A DNA stretch of 9,075 bases from Chitinophaga pinensis (GTDB lineage Bacteria; Bacteroidota; Bacteroidia; Flavobacteriales_D; Crocinitomicaceae). Positions 1 to 5,769 of the stretch are shown piece by piece. Positions within the stretch are counted from its first letter, which is position 1, and each line of letters starts with the position of its first letter. A model generated the notes under the pieces. That model did no database searches. It was not told the origin of the DNA and saw only the letters and a program-made list of their open reading frames with translations. The stretch lies in assembly GCA_945870115.1 (NCBI GenBank), contig CAMBRH010000131.1, forward strand, positions 1 to 9,075, read 5' to 3'. Position numbers and translations under genes: made by a program.

Positions 1-75
1 TATTTCATTAAATCCATCTTTTCCATTTGCAATATCTTGCAAAATTTCTTTAATTTGTTCTTGTGTAAAGTTCAT
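1..75 (-). CDS. Transposase, N-terminal 25 residues (partial)
   Basis: An ATG at 75-73 opens a frame that runs off the left edge of the window: 25 codons with no stop, beginning MNFTQEQIKEILQDI and continuing through ANGKDGF. The lysine- and glutamate-rich helical start resembles the N-termini of IS256-family transposases from Bacteroidota, but no catalytic DDE residue is in view, so the family is not proven. The 72-bp distance to the terminal repeat is normal for a compact IS, where the promoter lies between tip and gene. The frame is too short to recognise on its own; the call rests mainly on the adjacent terminal repeat. Confidence 0.6.
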   Translation of the reverse strand, partial: MNFTQEQIKEILQDIANGKDGFNEI

Positions 76-117
76 ATTTGCGTTTTAATATGTTGCAATT
101 TTAAAATTACAAAATAT

Positions 118-693
118 TTACTTTACACACTTTTTTAGGACAGTATCACTTTGCTTTTTCAATCTAATTCCTTGACCTGAAATAATTTCTTTATTTGGAA
201 TAAAATCTTGAATTGGGATATGTTCCGTCAAAATAAGGTATTTAAAATCTCTTAGTTTATTTAAAATATTTTGAATTTCATTGTTTGACAAATGCTGAAG
301 TACTTGTCTTAAAATAATGCAATCTCCAGCGGGTAAATTATCAACAGCTATGTCCAAGCAGTGAAATTCTAATTTTTCATCTTTGTATTTTTCTCTATTA
401 AAATCAATTAGTTCTAGCACAATATCAATTGCAACATATTTTTCTGTAAACTTTACCAAATTTTTCCCAACATTAAAATCTCCACAACCTAAGTCACAAA
501 CTGTCAATGGATTTTCAAAAGAAGTTAAAAAGTTACTTACAACTTCTAAATACGGATTTACAATCTCCGAATTGTGCGAACCTTCACCAGAAAAAAATTC
601 ACTTTTATTTCCACCCCAAAGATTCATTTCATAAACTTGAGACATTGCGGCTTTGGTTGGCCAAGGTGATTTTGATGGTTTTGATTGGTTCAT
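118..693 (-). CDS. Class I SAM-dependent methyltransferase, C-terminus replaced by IS end
   Basis: The 191-residue product has a Rossmann-type methyltransferase core. Motif I is VCDLGCGDFNVG (residues 65-76), the SAM-ribose acidic residue is probably D90 in VAID, a CLDIA segment with D114 follows, and a DCIILRQVLQHLSN segment (124-137) corresponds to the strand and helix after motif III. Family knowledge makes it an S-adenosylmethionine-dependent methyltransferase; the substrate is unknown. Residues 183-191 (DTVLKKCVK) and the stop come from the IS terminal repeat, so native sequence ends at about residue 181-182, after GIRLKKQ. The missing part should hold the last strands of the fold, so the product may be unstable or inactive. 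The ATG at 693 is chosen because an upstream promoter-like pair fits it. A secondary Met at residue 17 is possible. Its native 3' end should lie beyond the IS, outside the window. Confidence 0.85.
   Translation of the reverse strand: MNQSKPSKSPWPTKAAMSQVYEMNLWGGNKSEFFSGEGSHNSEIVNPYLEVVSNFLTSFENPLTVCDLGCGDFNVGKNLVKFTEKYVAIDIVLELIDFNREKYKDEKLEFHCLDIAVDNLPAGDCIILRQVLQHLSNNEIQNILNKLRDFKYLILTEHIPIQDFIPNKEIISGQGIRLKKQSDTVLKKCVK
122..147 (-). repeat. IS terminal inverted repeat (copy 1)
   Basis: This 26-bp end starts TTTACACAC on the plus strand and ends GGACAGTATC, and it differs from the copy at 2344-2369 at only two positions in the middle. It doubles as coding sequence: read on the minus strand it supplies residues DTVLKKCVK at the end of the truncated methyltransferase. 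Confidence 0.75.
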
Positions 694-742
694 TTAATAT
701 CAATGTTTTTTAACAAACAGTTTGCTTTTTCGAAGACTTAAA

Positions 743-773
743 AAAAGTTATAATAGGTTCAAAATTTTAACAA
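743..773 (-). promoter_or_regulatory. Candidate promoter of the methyltransferase gene
   Basis: On the minus strand TTG (773-771) is followed after 20 bases by TAACTTTT (750-743). This fits the Bacteroidota pattern of TTG, 17-23 bases, then TAnnTTTG, with one mismatch at the last base. It lies 50 bases upstream of the ATG at 693. In such AT-rich DNA, chance matches are common. Confidence 0.35.
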
Positions 774-1281
774 TATTTCATAGAATCTATTGATTTCAAT
801 GGTATTTTCTGCAAAAATCAAATATTATGAATTTACTATTTATTTGATTTACAATAATACAAAATATATTTCTTTTACAGTATTAAACATGTTCATTTTG
901 GTTTTCCTTTATAAAAAGTCATCTTCCATCTATAACTACCTTAATTATTTTAAAACTTGTCCTATTTCTAATAGTTTATTCAAAGACGAATAGATTAGTC
1001 CTTTACATATTTAAATGTCACACTATAAACGAATTAGGATTTTTTTATCGTAAATTTATTTGAAATAAGTTGTCATTTTGAATTCAATTTGATAATAATA
1101 AATTAGCTTTTATGTCCTAATTTTTTTAAAAATTAATTTGAATTCTTTTTCTGTTTATCAACTTTAAATAAATGAATATAAACTATTTAAACAATTTCGT
1201 TATACTTTGAAAATAGTACAAAAATCTTATTTAGAATAAATCTGTTAGTTTATTCATCGTTCAAAATGAGTGTTTTAAATA

Positions 1282-1289
1282 TAATTTTG
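1282..1289 (+). promoter_or_regulatory. Candidate -7 box for the choice-of-anchor J gene
   Basis: TAATTTTG matches the Bacteroidota -7 consensus TAnnTTTG exactly and ends 23 bases before the ATG at 1313, implying a very short leader. The expected -33 TTG is not present at 17-23 bases upstream, where the sequence is only loosely similar. No Shine-Dalgarno sequence is seen before the start, which is usual in this phylum. Confidence 0.4.
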
Positions 1290-1312
1290 TGTGAAACAAT
1301 TATATATTTAAT

Positions 1313-2161
1313 ATGAAAAAAACAATACTTACGGTTGGAATGTTTATTACGTGTTTTTCCTTTGTGAATTCACAAACAGTCCTTTTTACAGAAAATTTTA
1401 CAACTCCATCAATAAATTGGGAAGTTGTTGACGCAGACTCAGATGGAAACACTTGGGGATTTTATGATTTTAATTTGAACCCTTCAAGCACTGCATTACC
1501 AGCACTAAACACTGAATTAAATGCTCAAGGTAAAGTTGCAATTTCGTCTTCTTGGAGCGGAGGTTCTGCGTTAACTCCAGATAATTATTTTATTTCTCCA
1601 TTGATTGATTTAACTAATATTCCAAATCAAGCAAATGCTGTAACTTTGAGTTTTAAAGTTGGTTCAACACAAAGTTCAACGAACTTTATCTCTGAAAACA
1701 TTTCTGTTTACGTCGTTCCAGACTTAACTAATTTGGGTTCTGCTGTAGCAATTCATAGTGGTGTTTTACAAAATATCGGCATGACAGCTTTAAGTTATGA
1801 TATTTCATCTTATGCAGGATCTCAAGTTCTTTTAGCTTTTAGACATCATAATTGCACAGATGAAGGTGATTTACTTTTGGATGATGTTTTAGTTATTAAA
1901 GCTGCAGGCTTGGGTCTTGAAAAAAATGAACTTTCTTATACAATTTCTCCAAATCCTACTTCTGAGAAATTAAATATTTCAGTTGAATCAGTAATATCTA
2001 AGGTAAGAATTTATAGTTTGCTTGGAAATCTTGTTTTAGAAAAAGAGATAAATGATAAAACGTTTAATTTAGACGTTAACAATCTAATAAATGGAGTTTA
2101 TTCAATTGAATTAGAATCACAGTCTGGAAATATCACTTATTCTAAGTTTGTTAAAAATTAA
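1313..2161 (+). CDS. Secreted choice-of-anchor J protein with type A T9SS sorting domain
   Basis: The 282-residue product is a T9SS cargo protein. Residues 1-20 are a classical Sec signal peptide (two lysines, hydrophobic core, FVNS then Q21). Residues 24-196 resemble the choice-of-anchor J / cleaved-adhesin jelly-roll fold: FTENFTTPSINWEVVDADSD near the start, DNYFISPLIDL (90-100), a long middle strand region, and LLLDDVLVIK at the end. Residues 205-282 are a type A T9SS C-terminal domain, with ISPNPTSEKLNI (211-222), RIYSLLGNLVLEKE (232-245), LINGVYSIELE (258-268) and a basic end in KFVKN. By family knowledge the protein crosses the outer membrane through T9SS, losing this domain, and is anchored or released. 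The ligand is unknown. It stands alone on the plus strand and converges on the adhesin gene at 2480. Confidence 0.88.
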   Translation: MKKTILTVGMFITCFSFVNSQTVLFTENFTTPSINWEVVDADSDGNTWGFYDFNLNPSSTALPALNTELNAQGKVAISSSWSGGSALTPDNYFISPLIDLTNIPNQANAVTLSFKVGSTQSSTNFISENISVYVVPDLTNLGSAVAIHSGVLQNIGMTALSYDISSYAGSQVLLAFRHHNCTDEGDLLLDDVLVIKAAGLGLEKNELSYTISPNPTSEKLNISVESVISKVRIYSLLGNLVLEKEINDKTFNLDVNNLINGVYSIELESQSGNITYSKFVKN

Positions 2162-2202
2162 TACATAATAAAATTTCAAATCAACGTTTTAAATTTTATA
2201 AA

Positions 2203-2234
2203 AAAAAGTCAGCCATGTGGTTGGCTTTTTTTTT
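2203..2234 (+). terminator. Rho-independent terminator of the choice-of-anchor J gene
   Basis: AGCCA (2211-2215) pairs with TGGCT (2222-2226) around a six-base loop and is followed directly by a run of T to 2234. An A-run upstream can extend the stem past a short bulge and could let it work on the minus strand too. It lies about 40-50 bases after the stop codon. Confidence 0.75.
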
Positions 2235-2343
2235 GCACTTTAAATCCGTAGGTTTCCAATTGTGTTTCTCTTTTCACTATATAATTTCTGGAAACTCAAG
2301 AAAGTATGCATAAAATACAATAAAAGTATAAAAACAAAATATT

Positions 2344-2369
2344 TTTACACACTTTTTGGGGACAGTATC
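2344..2369 (-). repeat. Solo IS terminal repeat (copy 2, relic)
   Basis: This 26-bp sequence agrees at 24 of 26 positions with the IS end at 122-147 and points the same way, with its tip to the right. The match continues inward for about ten AT-rich bases (ACAAAATATT). The element's body should lie to the left, but that side holds only a short spacer, a terminator and the choice-of-anchor J gene. No transposase coding is seen, and no second end with GATACTGTCC on the plus strand exists in the window. It is best read as the remnant of a lost second copy. Confidence 0.65.
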
Positions 2370-2415
2370 AATATATTAAAGTTCATCAACAAATAATGTA
2401 ACTTAATTCAAAAAA

Positions 2416-2447
2416 AGAAGGCTGTATCAAATTTTGATACAGCCTTA
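2416..2447 (-). terminator. Rho-independent terminator of the LTD/SprB-repeat gene at 2480
   Basis: AAGGCTGTATCAA (2418-2430) and its perfect complement TTGATACAGCCTT (2434-2446) form a 13-bp hairpin with a three-base loop. On the minus strand it is followed by C and a run of seven T. It begins 34 bases past the stop codon at 2480. Such GGCTGT-type stems before T-runs are common terminators in Bacteroidota. Confidence 0.85.
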
Positions 2448-2479
2448 TTAAGAAATGGTATATTAGAATAATTTCTTTT

Positions 2480-5400
2480 TTAAAATTGAACGTTTACAAA
2501 TCCATTTAAATTAACTACCTCTGACCTTTTTTTATCTTTTGCACTAAGCTTCCAGGTATAAATATCACTCTTAACTTTTTGATTCATATAGGTTCCATCC
2601 CAACCAACAGATGCGTCATTACTTTCCCAAACAACTTGACCCCATCTATTAAAAATCAAGACCTTAAAATCCATAATATCAATACCTGAAGCGACTATAT
2701 TCCATGTATTGTTTAATTCATTACCATCTGGTGTAAATGAATTTGGCACAAATATTAATAAATCCTCTTCAATTTCAACAAAATTTGTCACCGTATCTCT
2801 ACAACCATCAACGTTTTCTACAATTAAAGTTATAGCATAATTTCCTGGCGCTTGAGAAGTAAAATCAAAACTTGGATTTTCTTCAATACTACTCGATGGA
2901 GTTGAATTGTAGGATGTCCAGAAATAATTAATTACATCCGGAGAGCTCATATTTACTGCACTTGTGTATGGTTCACTCATTTTAATATTATTTCGAGTTA
3001 AACCAAAATCCGCAGTAGGATTTGAAGTTGTACTAATGTTTGCTGCAGTAATATATTGACATCCGTTTACATCCTCAATCGTTATTGCATAATTACCACC
3101 TTGCAAATTGGTGAAATTCAGGTTCGAACTTAACGGTAAACCATTGATGCTCACCTGATATGGTGCAGTTCCTCCAATAATATTACTAATATCAATTTCA
3201 CCGTTTATATTTCCACAACTTGCACTTGTTACATTTATTTGAGCACTATTTGGAGCATTGGTACTACTTAAATTTGCTACTGTATTAAATAAACAACCAG
3301 CATTATCTCTAACAATTATAGGGTAAGCACCACTACCTAAATTTGAGTATGCAAGGGTGCTGGAAAAGCCTTGATTATTAACATCATATTGATAAGGTAA
3401 AACACCGCCCGTTACTGCACCCAAATTTAAAGTACCATCATTTTGGCCACAAGTTGCATTTGTTGTATTTACTACAATATTGGTAATTGCCGTTGAATTA
3501 TTAATTGTAATATTTGGAGCAGTAAAAGAACATCCATTGTTATCACTAAGGACTAAAGTATAAGTACCTGCAGTTAAATTATTATAAAGAGATGTATTTG
3601 CAAGACCTTGACCATTGAAATTATATTGATATGGTCCAACTCCACCTGTTACTAATCCAATTTGTATCATTCCATCATTCAAACCACAAGTAGTATGTGT
3701 AGGTGCAGTCACAACAGCTGTTGGCCCCCCAATATCAGATAAGGTAACGTTTGGAGCGTTTAGAATACAACCTCCATTATCTTGCACAACTAAACTATAA
3801 CTACCAGCATTTAAATTAGCATAAATTAATTGAGAATTGAAGCCTGCACCATCCAAATTATAAGTATAAGGACCTGTTCCTCCAGTTACTAAACCAAGTG
3901 TGATGCTTCCATTACTTTGACCACAAGCAGGACTGGTAGTTGTTACAGAAATTGCTGTAGGACCAGTTCCATTGCTTAATACGATATTTGGTGCAGAGAA
4001 AGTACAGCCATTATTATCTTGAACTACAAGAGTATACGTATTTGCTGAGAGATTATTATAATTTAAGTTACCTGTAAATCCTGCTCCATTCAAATCATAC
4101 GTGTAAGGTGCCGTTCCTCCAGAAACTAAACCAAGTGAAATTGAACCATCTGATTGTCCACAACTAGGATTAGTTGAATTAACAACAATAGAAGTTATCC
4201 CAGAACCATTCGATAATACAATATTTGGCGCATTGAAGGTACAACCATTATTATCTTGTACAACAAGAGTATATGTATTTGCAGCGAGATTAGTATAATT
4301 TAAGTTGCCACTGAATCCAGCTCCGTTTAGATTATACGTATAAGGACTAGTTCCGCCAGTTACTGCACCTAATGATATTGAGCCATCTGCTTGACCACAA
4401 TTCGGATTAGTTGGAGTTACGGCTATAGCAGTAATTCCAGAACTATTCGATAATACAATATTTGGTGCATTGTAAATACAACCATTATTATCTTGAACAA
4501 CAAGGGTATAAGTATTTGCAGCGAGATTAGTATAATTTAAGTTAGCACTGAATCCAGCTCCGTTTAGATTATACGTATAAGGACCTGTTCCGCCAGTTAC
4601 TCCACCCAAAGAAATAGAACCATCGGACTGACCACAACTAGGATTGGTTGGGGTTACAGCGATTCCTGTAGGTCCTGCACCAGAAACAAGCGTAATGCTT
4701 GTATCTTTTTGACATCCATTTAAATCTACAACAACATCATAGGTTCCTCCCGCTAAATTGATTGCTGAGGAAGTGGCAGAAACGTTTGGTGTCCAAGAAT
4801 AGGTATATGCTCCTACAGCAGGATTTGTATTTATAGTAATTGAGCCATCGTTATTCGAACAAGAAGGTTGCGAAACAAAAGCAGAAATGGAGAATATAGC
4901 TGCCGTTTGGCAGTTACCTCCATTACAATTACCCACAGTACTATTATTTATAGATGGGTTAATATCTCTTTGCCAACTTCCTCCATCGGGTATTCTACTA
5001 AAAGTTGATCCTGAGGGAGCAGTTGCACCTAAATACTGAATAATGCCAATTTGCTTCGCTTTTACGAATGTAGCGCCTTGGTTACAATTTATGGCAGGTG
5101 TGCAGACATTTCTATCAAATTCAATTGCAGTATTGATTTTGTTTTGCTCTCCTGCTGATGAAGTCCAATATACGGCGTCAACAGGTGTTCCATCAGGTGC
5201 ATAAAGTCCAACCCAACCATCTTGATTTTCTAAAAACCATCTAGTACCTACCATACATAGATTACCTGTTCCAGCAAAGTCATTTACAACAATATCAACA
5301 CTCGTTGCATTTGAACTTGCATTAGGACCTCCAATAACAAGATGACCTAAAGGAGGAATAATGGTTCCACTTGGCAAGCTTACGGCCCCAATATTTGAAG

Positions 5401-5641
5401 AGGTAAAGCCCGTTGAGCCCAAAACATAGCAACTTAAGTCAAAGGAATTACATGGATCTGTGTTATACAATTCTACATATTCACTTCCACAAATCGAATT
5501 AGTATTTGCCAAAGACTGAATACAACCGTCGGTGTTTCCCCCTGCAGGATTAACCATAACTTCATTTATTAAAACCTGAGAGAAAAAAGTATTTAGAGTT
5601 AGAGTTAGAGTTAGAGTTAAAATGCTTTTTAAATTTTTCAT
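2480..5641 (-). CDS. Giant surface protein: LTD, SprB repeats, type B T9SS sorting domain
   Basis: The 1053-residue product is a modular T9SS cargo protein. Residues 1-21 are a signal peptide whose core is a Leu-Thr repeat. Residues 23-245 form a lamin-tail domain (LINEVMVNP, EYVELYN, GTIIPPLGHLVIGG, DGWVGLYAPDG, TFSRIPDGGSW) ending in a Cys/Gly-rich linker. Residues 246-876 hold eight SprB-type repeats: one diverged copy, five of exactly 79 residues, one of 80 and one of 74. Each runs from SCGQSDGSI through GGTGPYTYNLNG to VVQDNNGC. Residues 877-961 look like a PKD domain (YFW, GNYAITLIVENVDGC). Residues 962-1053 are the gliding-motility-associated C-terminal domain (FVPNSFTPDG, IFNRWGQVVWES, WDGTY). 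Family knowledge implies export through T9SS and a surface adhesin role like SprB; the ligand is unknown. It is paralogous to the gene upstream, 124 bases away. Confidence 0.9.
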   Translation of the reverse strand: MKNLKSILTLTLTLTLNTFFSQVLINEVMVNPAGGNTDGCIQSLANTNSICGSEYVELYNTDPCNSFDLSCYVLGSTGFTSSNIGAVSLPSGTIIPPLGHLVIGGPNASSNATSVDIVVNDFAGTGNLCMVGTRWFLENQDGWVGLYAPDGTPVDAVYWTSSAGEQNKINTAIEFDRNVCTPAINCNQGATFVKAKQIGIIQYLGATAPSGSTFSRIPDGGSWQRDINPSINNSTVGNCNGGNCQTAAIFSISAFVSQPSCSNNDGSITINTNPAVGAYTYSWTPNVSATSSAINLAGGTYDVVVDLNGCQKDTSITLVSGAGPTGIAVTPTNPSCGQSDGSISLGGVTGGTGPYTYNLNGAGFSANLNYTNLAANTYTLVVQDNNGCIYNAPNIVLSNSSGITAIAVTPTNPNCGQADGSISLGAVTGGTSPYTYNLNGAGFSGNLNYTNLAANTYTLVVQDNNGCTFNAPNIVLSNGSGITSIVVNSTNPSCGQSDGSISLGLVSGGTAPYTYDLNGAGFTGNLNYNNLSANTYTLVVQDNNGCTFSAPNIVLSNGTGPTAISVTTTSPACGQSNGSITLGLVTGGTGPYTYNLDGAGFNSQLIYANLNAGSYSLVVQDNGGCILNAPNVTLSDIGGPTAVVTAPTHTTCGLNDGMIQIGLVTGGVGPYQYNFNGQGLANTSLYNNLTAGTYTLVLSDNNGCSFTAPNITINNSTAITNIVVNTTNATCGQNDGTLNLGAVTGGVLPYQYDVNNQGFSSTLAYSNLGSGAYPIIVRDNAGCLFNTVANLSSTNAPNSAQINVTSASCGNINGEIDISNIIGGTAPYQVSINGLPLSSNLNFTNLQGGNYAITIEDVNGCQYITAANISTTSNPTADFGLTRNNIKMSEPYTSAVNMSSPDVINYFWTSYNSTPSSSIEENPSFDFTSQAPGNYAITLIVENVDGCRDTVTNFVEIEEDLLIFVPNSFTPDGNELNNTWNIVASGIDIMDFKVLIFNRWGQVVWESNDASVGWDGTYMNQKVKSDIYTWKLSAKDKKRSEVVNLNGFVNVQF
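2483..2758 (-). other. Type B T9SS sorting domain (gliding-motility-associated C-terminal domain)
   Basis: Residues 962-1053 begin at FVPNSFTPDGNELNNTW and contain VLIFNRWGQVVWES and GWDGTYMNQKVKSDIYTWK. The FTPDG, FNRWG and WDG motifs are the hallmarks of this domain, which targets proteins to T9SS. It is about 92 residues long and complete. Confidence 0.9.
3014..4660 (-). repeat. Tandem 237-bp SprB-repeat array (seven units)
   Basis: Units lie at 4424-4660, 4187-4423, 3950-4186, 3713-3949 and 3476-3712, each exactly 237 bp (79 codons), then 3236-3475 (240 bp) and 3014-3235 (222 bp). The first two units differ at only 9 of 79 residues and share long identical DNA stretches, for example from the LNGAGFS codons into LNYTNLAANT. 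Similarity falls toward the C-terminal units. An eighth, more diverged unit precedes the array at about 4661-4906. Every unit has one Cys near its start and one 52 residues later. Confidence 0.9.
5593..5619 (-). repeat. Hexanucleotide repeat inside a signal peptide
   Basis: Four perfect TTAGAG units (5593-5616) plus TTA lie on the plus strand. On the coding strand they read as alternating Leu and Thr codons (residues 8-16) and form the hydrophobic core of the signal peptide. Because each unit is six bases, gain or loss of a unit keeps the frame and changes the core by two residues. Confidence 0.9.
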
Positions 5642-5739
5642 TATTTTATTTGTTGGTTGCTTTCTTTACGTGACTTTTCAGGAAGAGTTGCCCGTTTTTC
5701 ATTGCAGAAATTCAATTATTGTCCTATGTGATTCTCATT

Positions 5740-5769
5740 AAAAAATACTCGTAATCGAAAGTAAATCAA
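5740..5769 (-). promoter_or_regulatory. Candidate promoter between the two adhesin genes
   Basis: On the minus strand TTG (5769-5767) is followed after 19 bases by TATTTTTT (5747-5740), one mismatch from TAnnTTTG. The TTG overlaps the stop codon of the upstream gene. It would give a leader of roughly 90 bases before the ATG at 5641. No terminator hairpin is seen in the 124-bp gap, so read-through from the upstream gene is equally possible. Confidence 0.3.

Larger units (their letters stand above)
1..147 (-). mobile_element. Insertion sequence, transposase-proximal end (partial; IS256-like is a guess)
   Basis: The window opens inside an insertion sequence whose outer tip is near base 147. Three things support this. 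A 26-bp terminal repeat sits at 122-147. A transposase-like ORF starts 72 bases inside that tip and reads away from it. The methyltransferase frame next to it is broken exactly at the tip. A second copy of the terminal repeat at 2344-2369 agrees with it at 24 of 26 positions and stops matching at about the same point, which fixes the boundary at 147 or 148. The tip reads GATACTGTCC on the minus strand, followed by an A-run and GTGTGTAAA. I associate ends of this kind and this compact layout with IS256-like elements, but only from memory. The other end and the target-site duplication are outside the window. Confidence 0.75.
694..1312. other. AT-rich intergenic spacer, no credible gene
   Basis: This 619-bp divergent spacer separates the minus-strand methyltransferase from the plus-strand secreted-protein gene. 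I see only candidate promoters at its two ends. A 67-codon open frame at 790-993 has a composition expected of translated AT-rich spacer (many I, Y, N, F, S) and no recognisable feature. An 8-bp inverted pair (AATTAGGA near 1032, TCCTAATT near 1114) is too short and too widely spaced to call. No tRNA or riboswitch-like structure is evident. Confidence 0.6.

Noticed and set aside
383..713. Two plus-strand open frames opposite the methyltransferase gene
   Set aside because: They lie antisense to a gene with clear methyltransferase motifs and encode no recognisable domain.
790..993. Plus-strand open frame of 67 codons in the AT-rich spacer
   Set aside because: Its composition is what translated AT-rich spacer gives, with no signal peptide, motif or clear promoter; not supported as a gene.
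2252..2295. GTTTCCA / TGGAAAC inverted pair between the terminator and the solo IS end
   Set aside because: Only 7 bp with a loop of about 30 bases in AT-rich DNA; no T-run or other support.
2418..2446. Hairpin read as a second IS end because it contains TGTATCA/TGATACA
   Set aside because: The IS tip is CAGTATC preceded by GGA; the hairpin has CTGTATC, is perfectly palindromic and has a T-run on the minus strand, so it is a terminator.
3014..4660. Regular DNA repeats that might suggest a CRISPR array
   Set aside because: Units are 222-240 bp, fully coding and in one frame, with no short repeat-spacer alternation.
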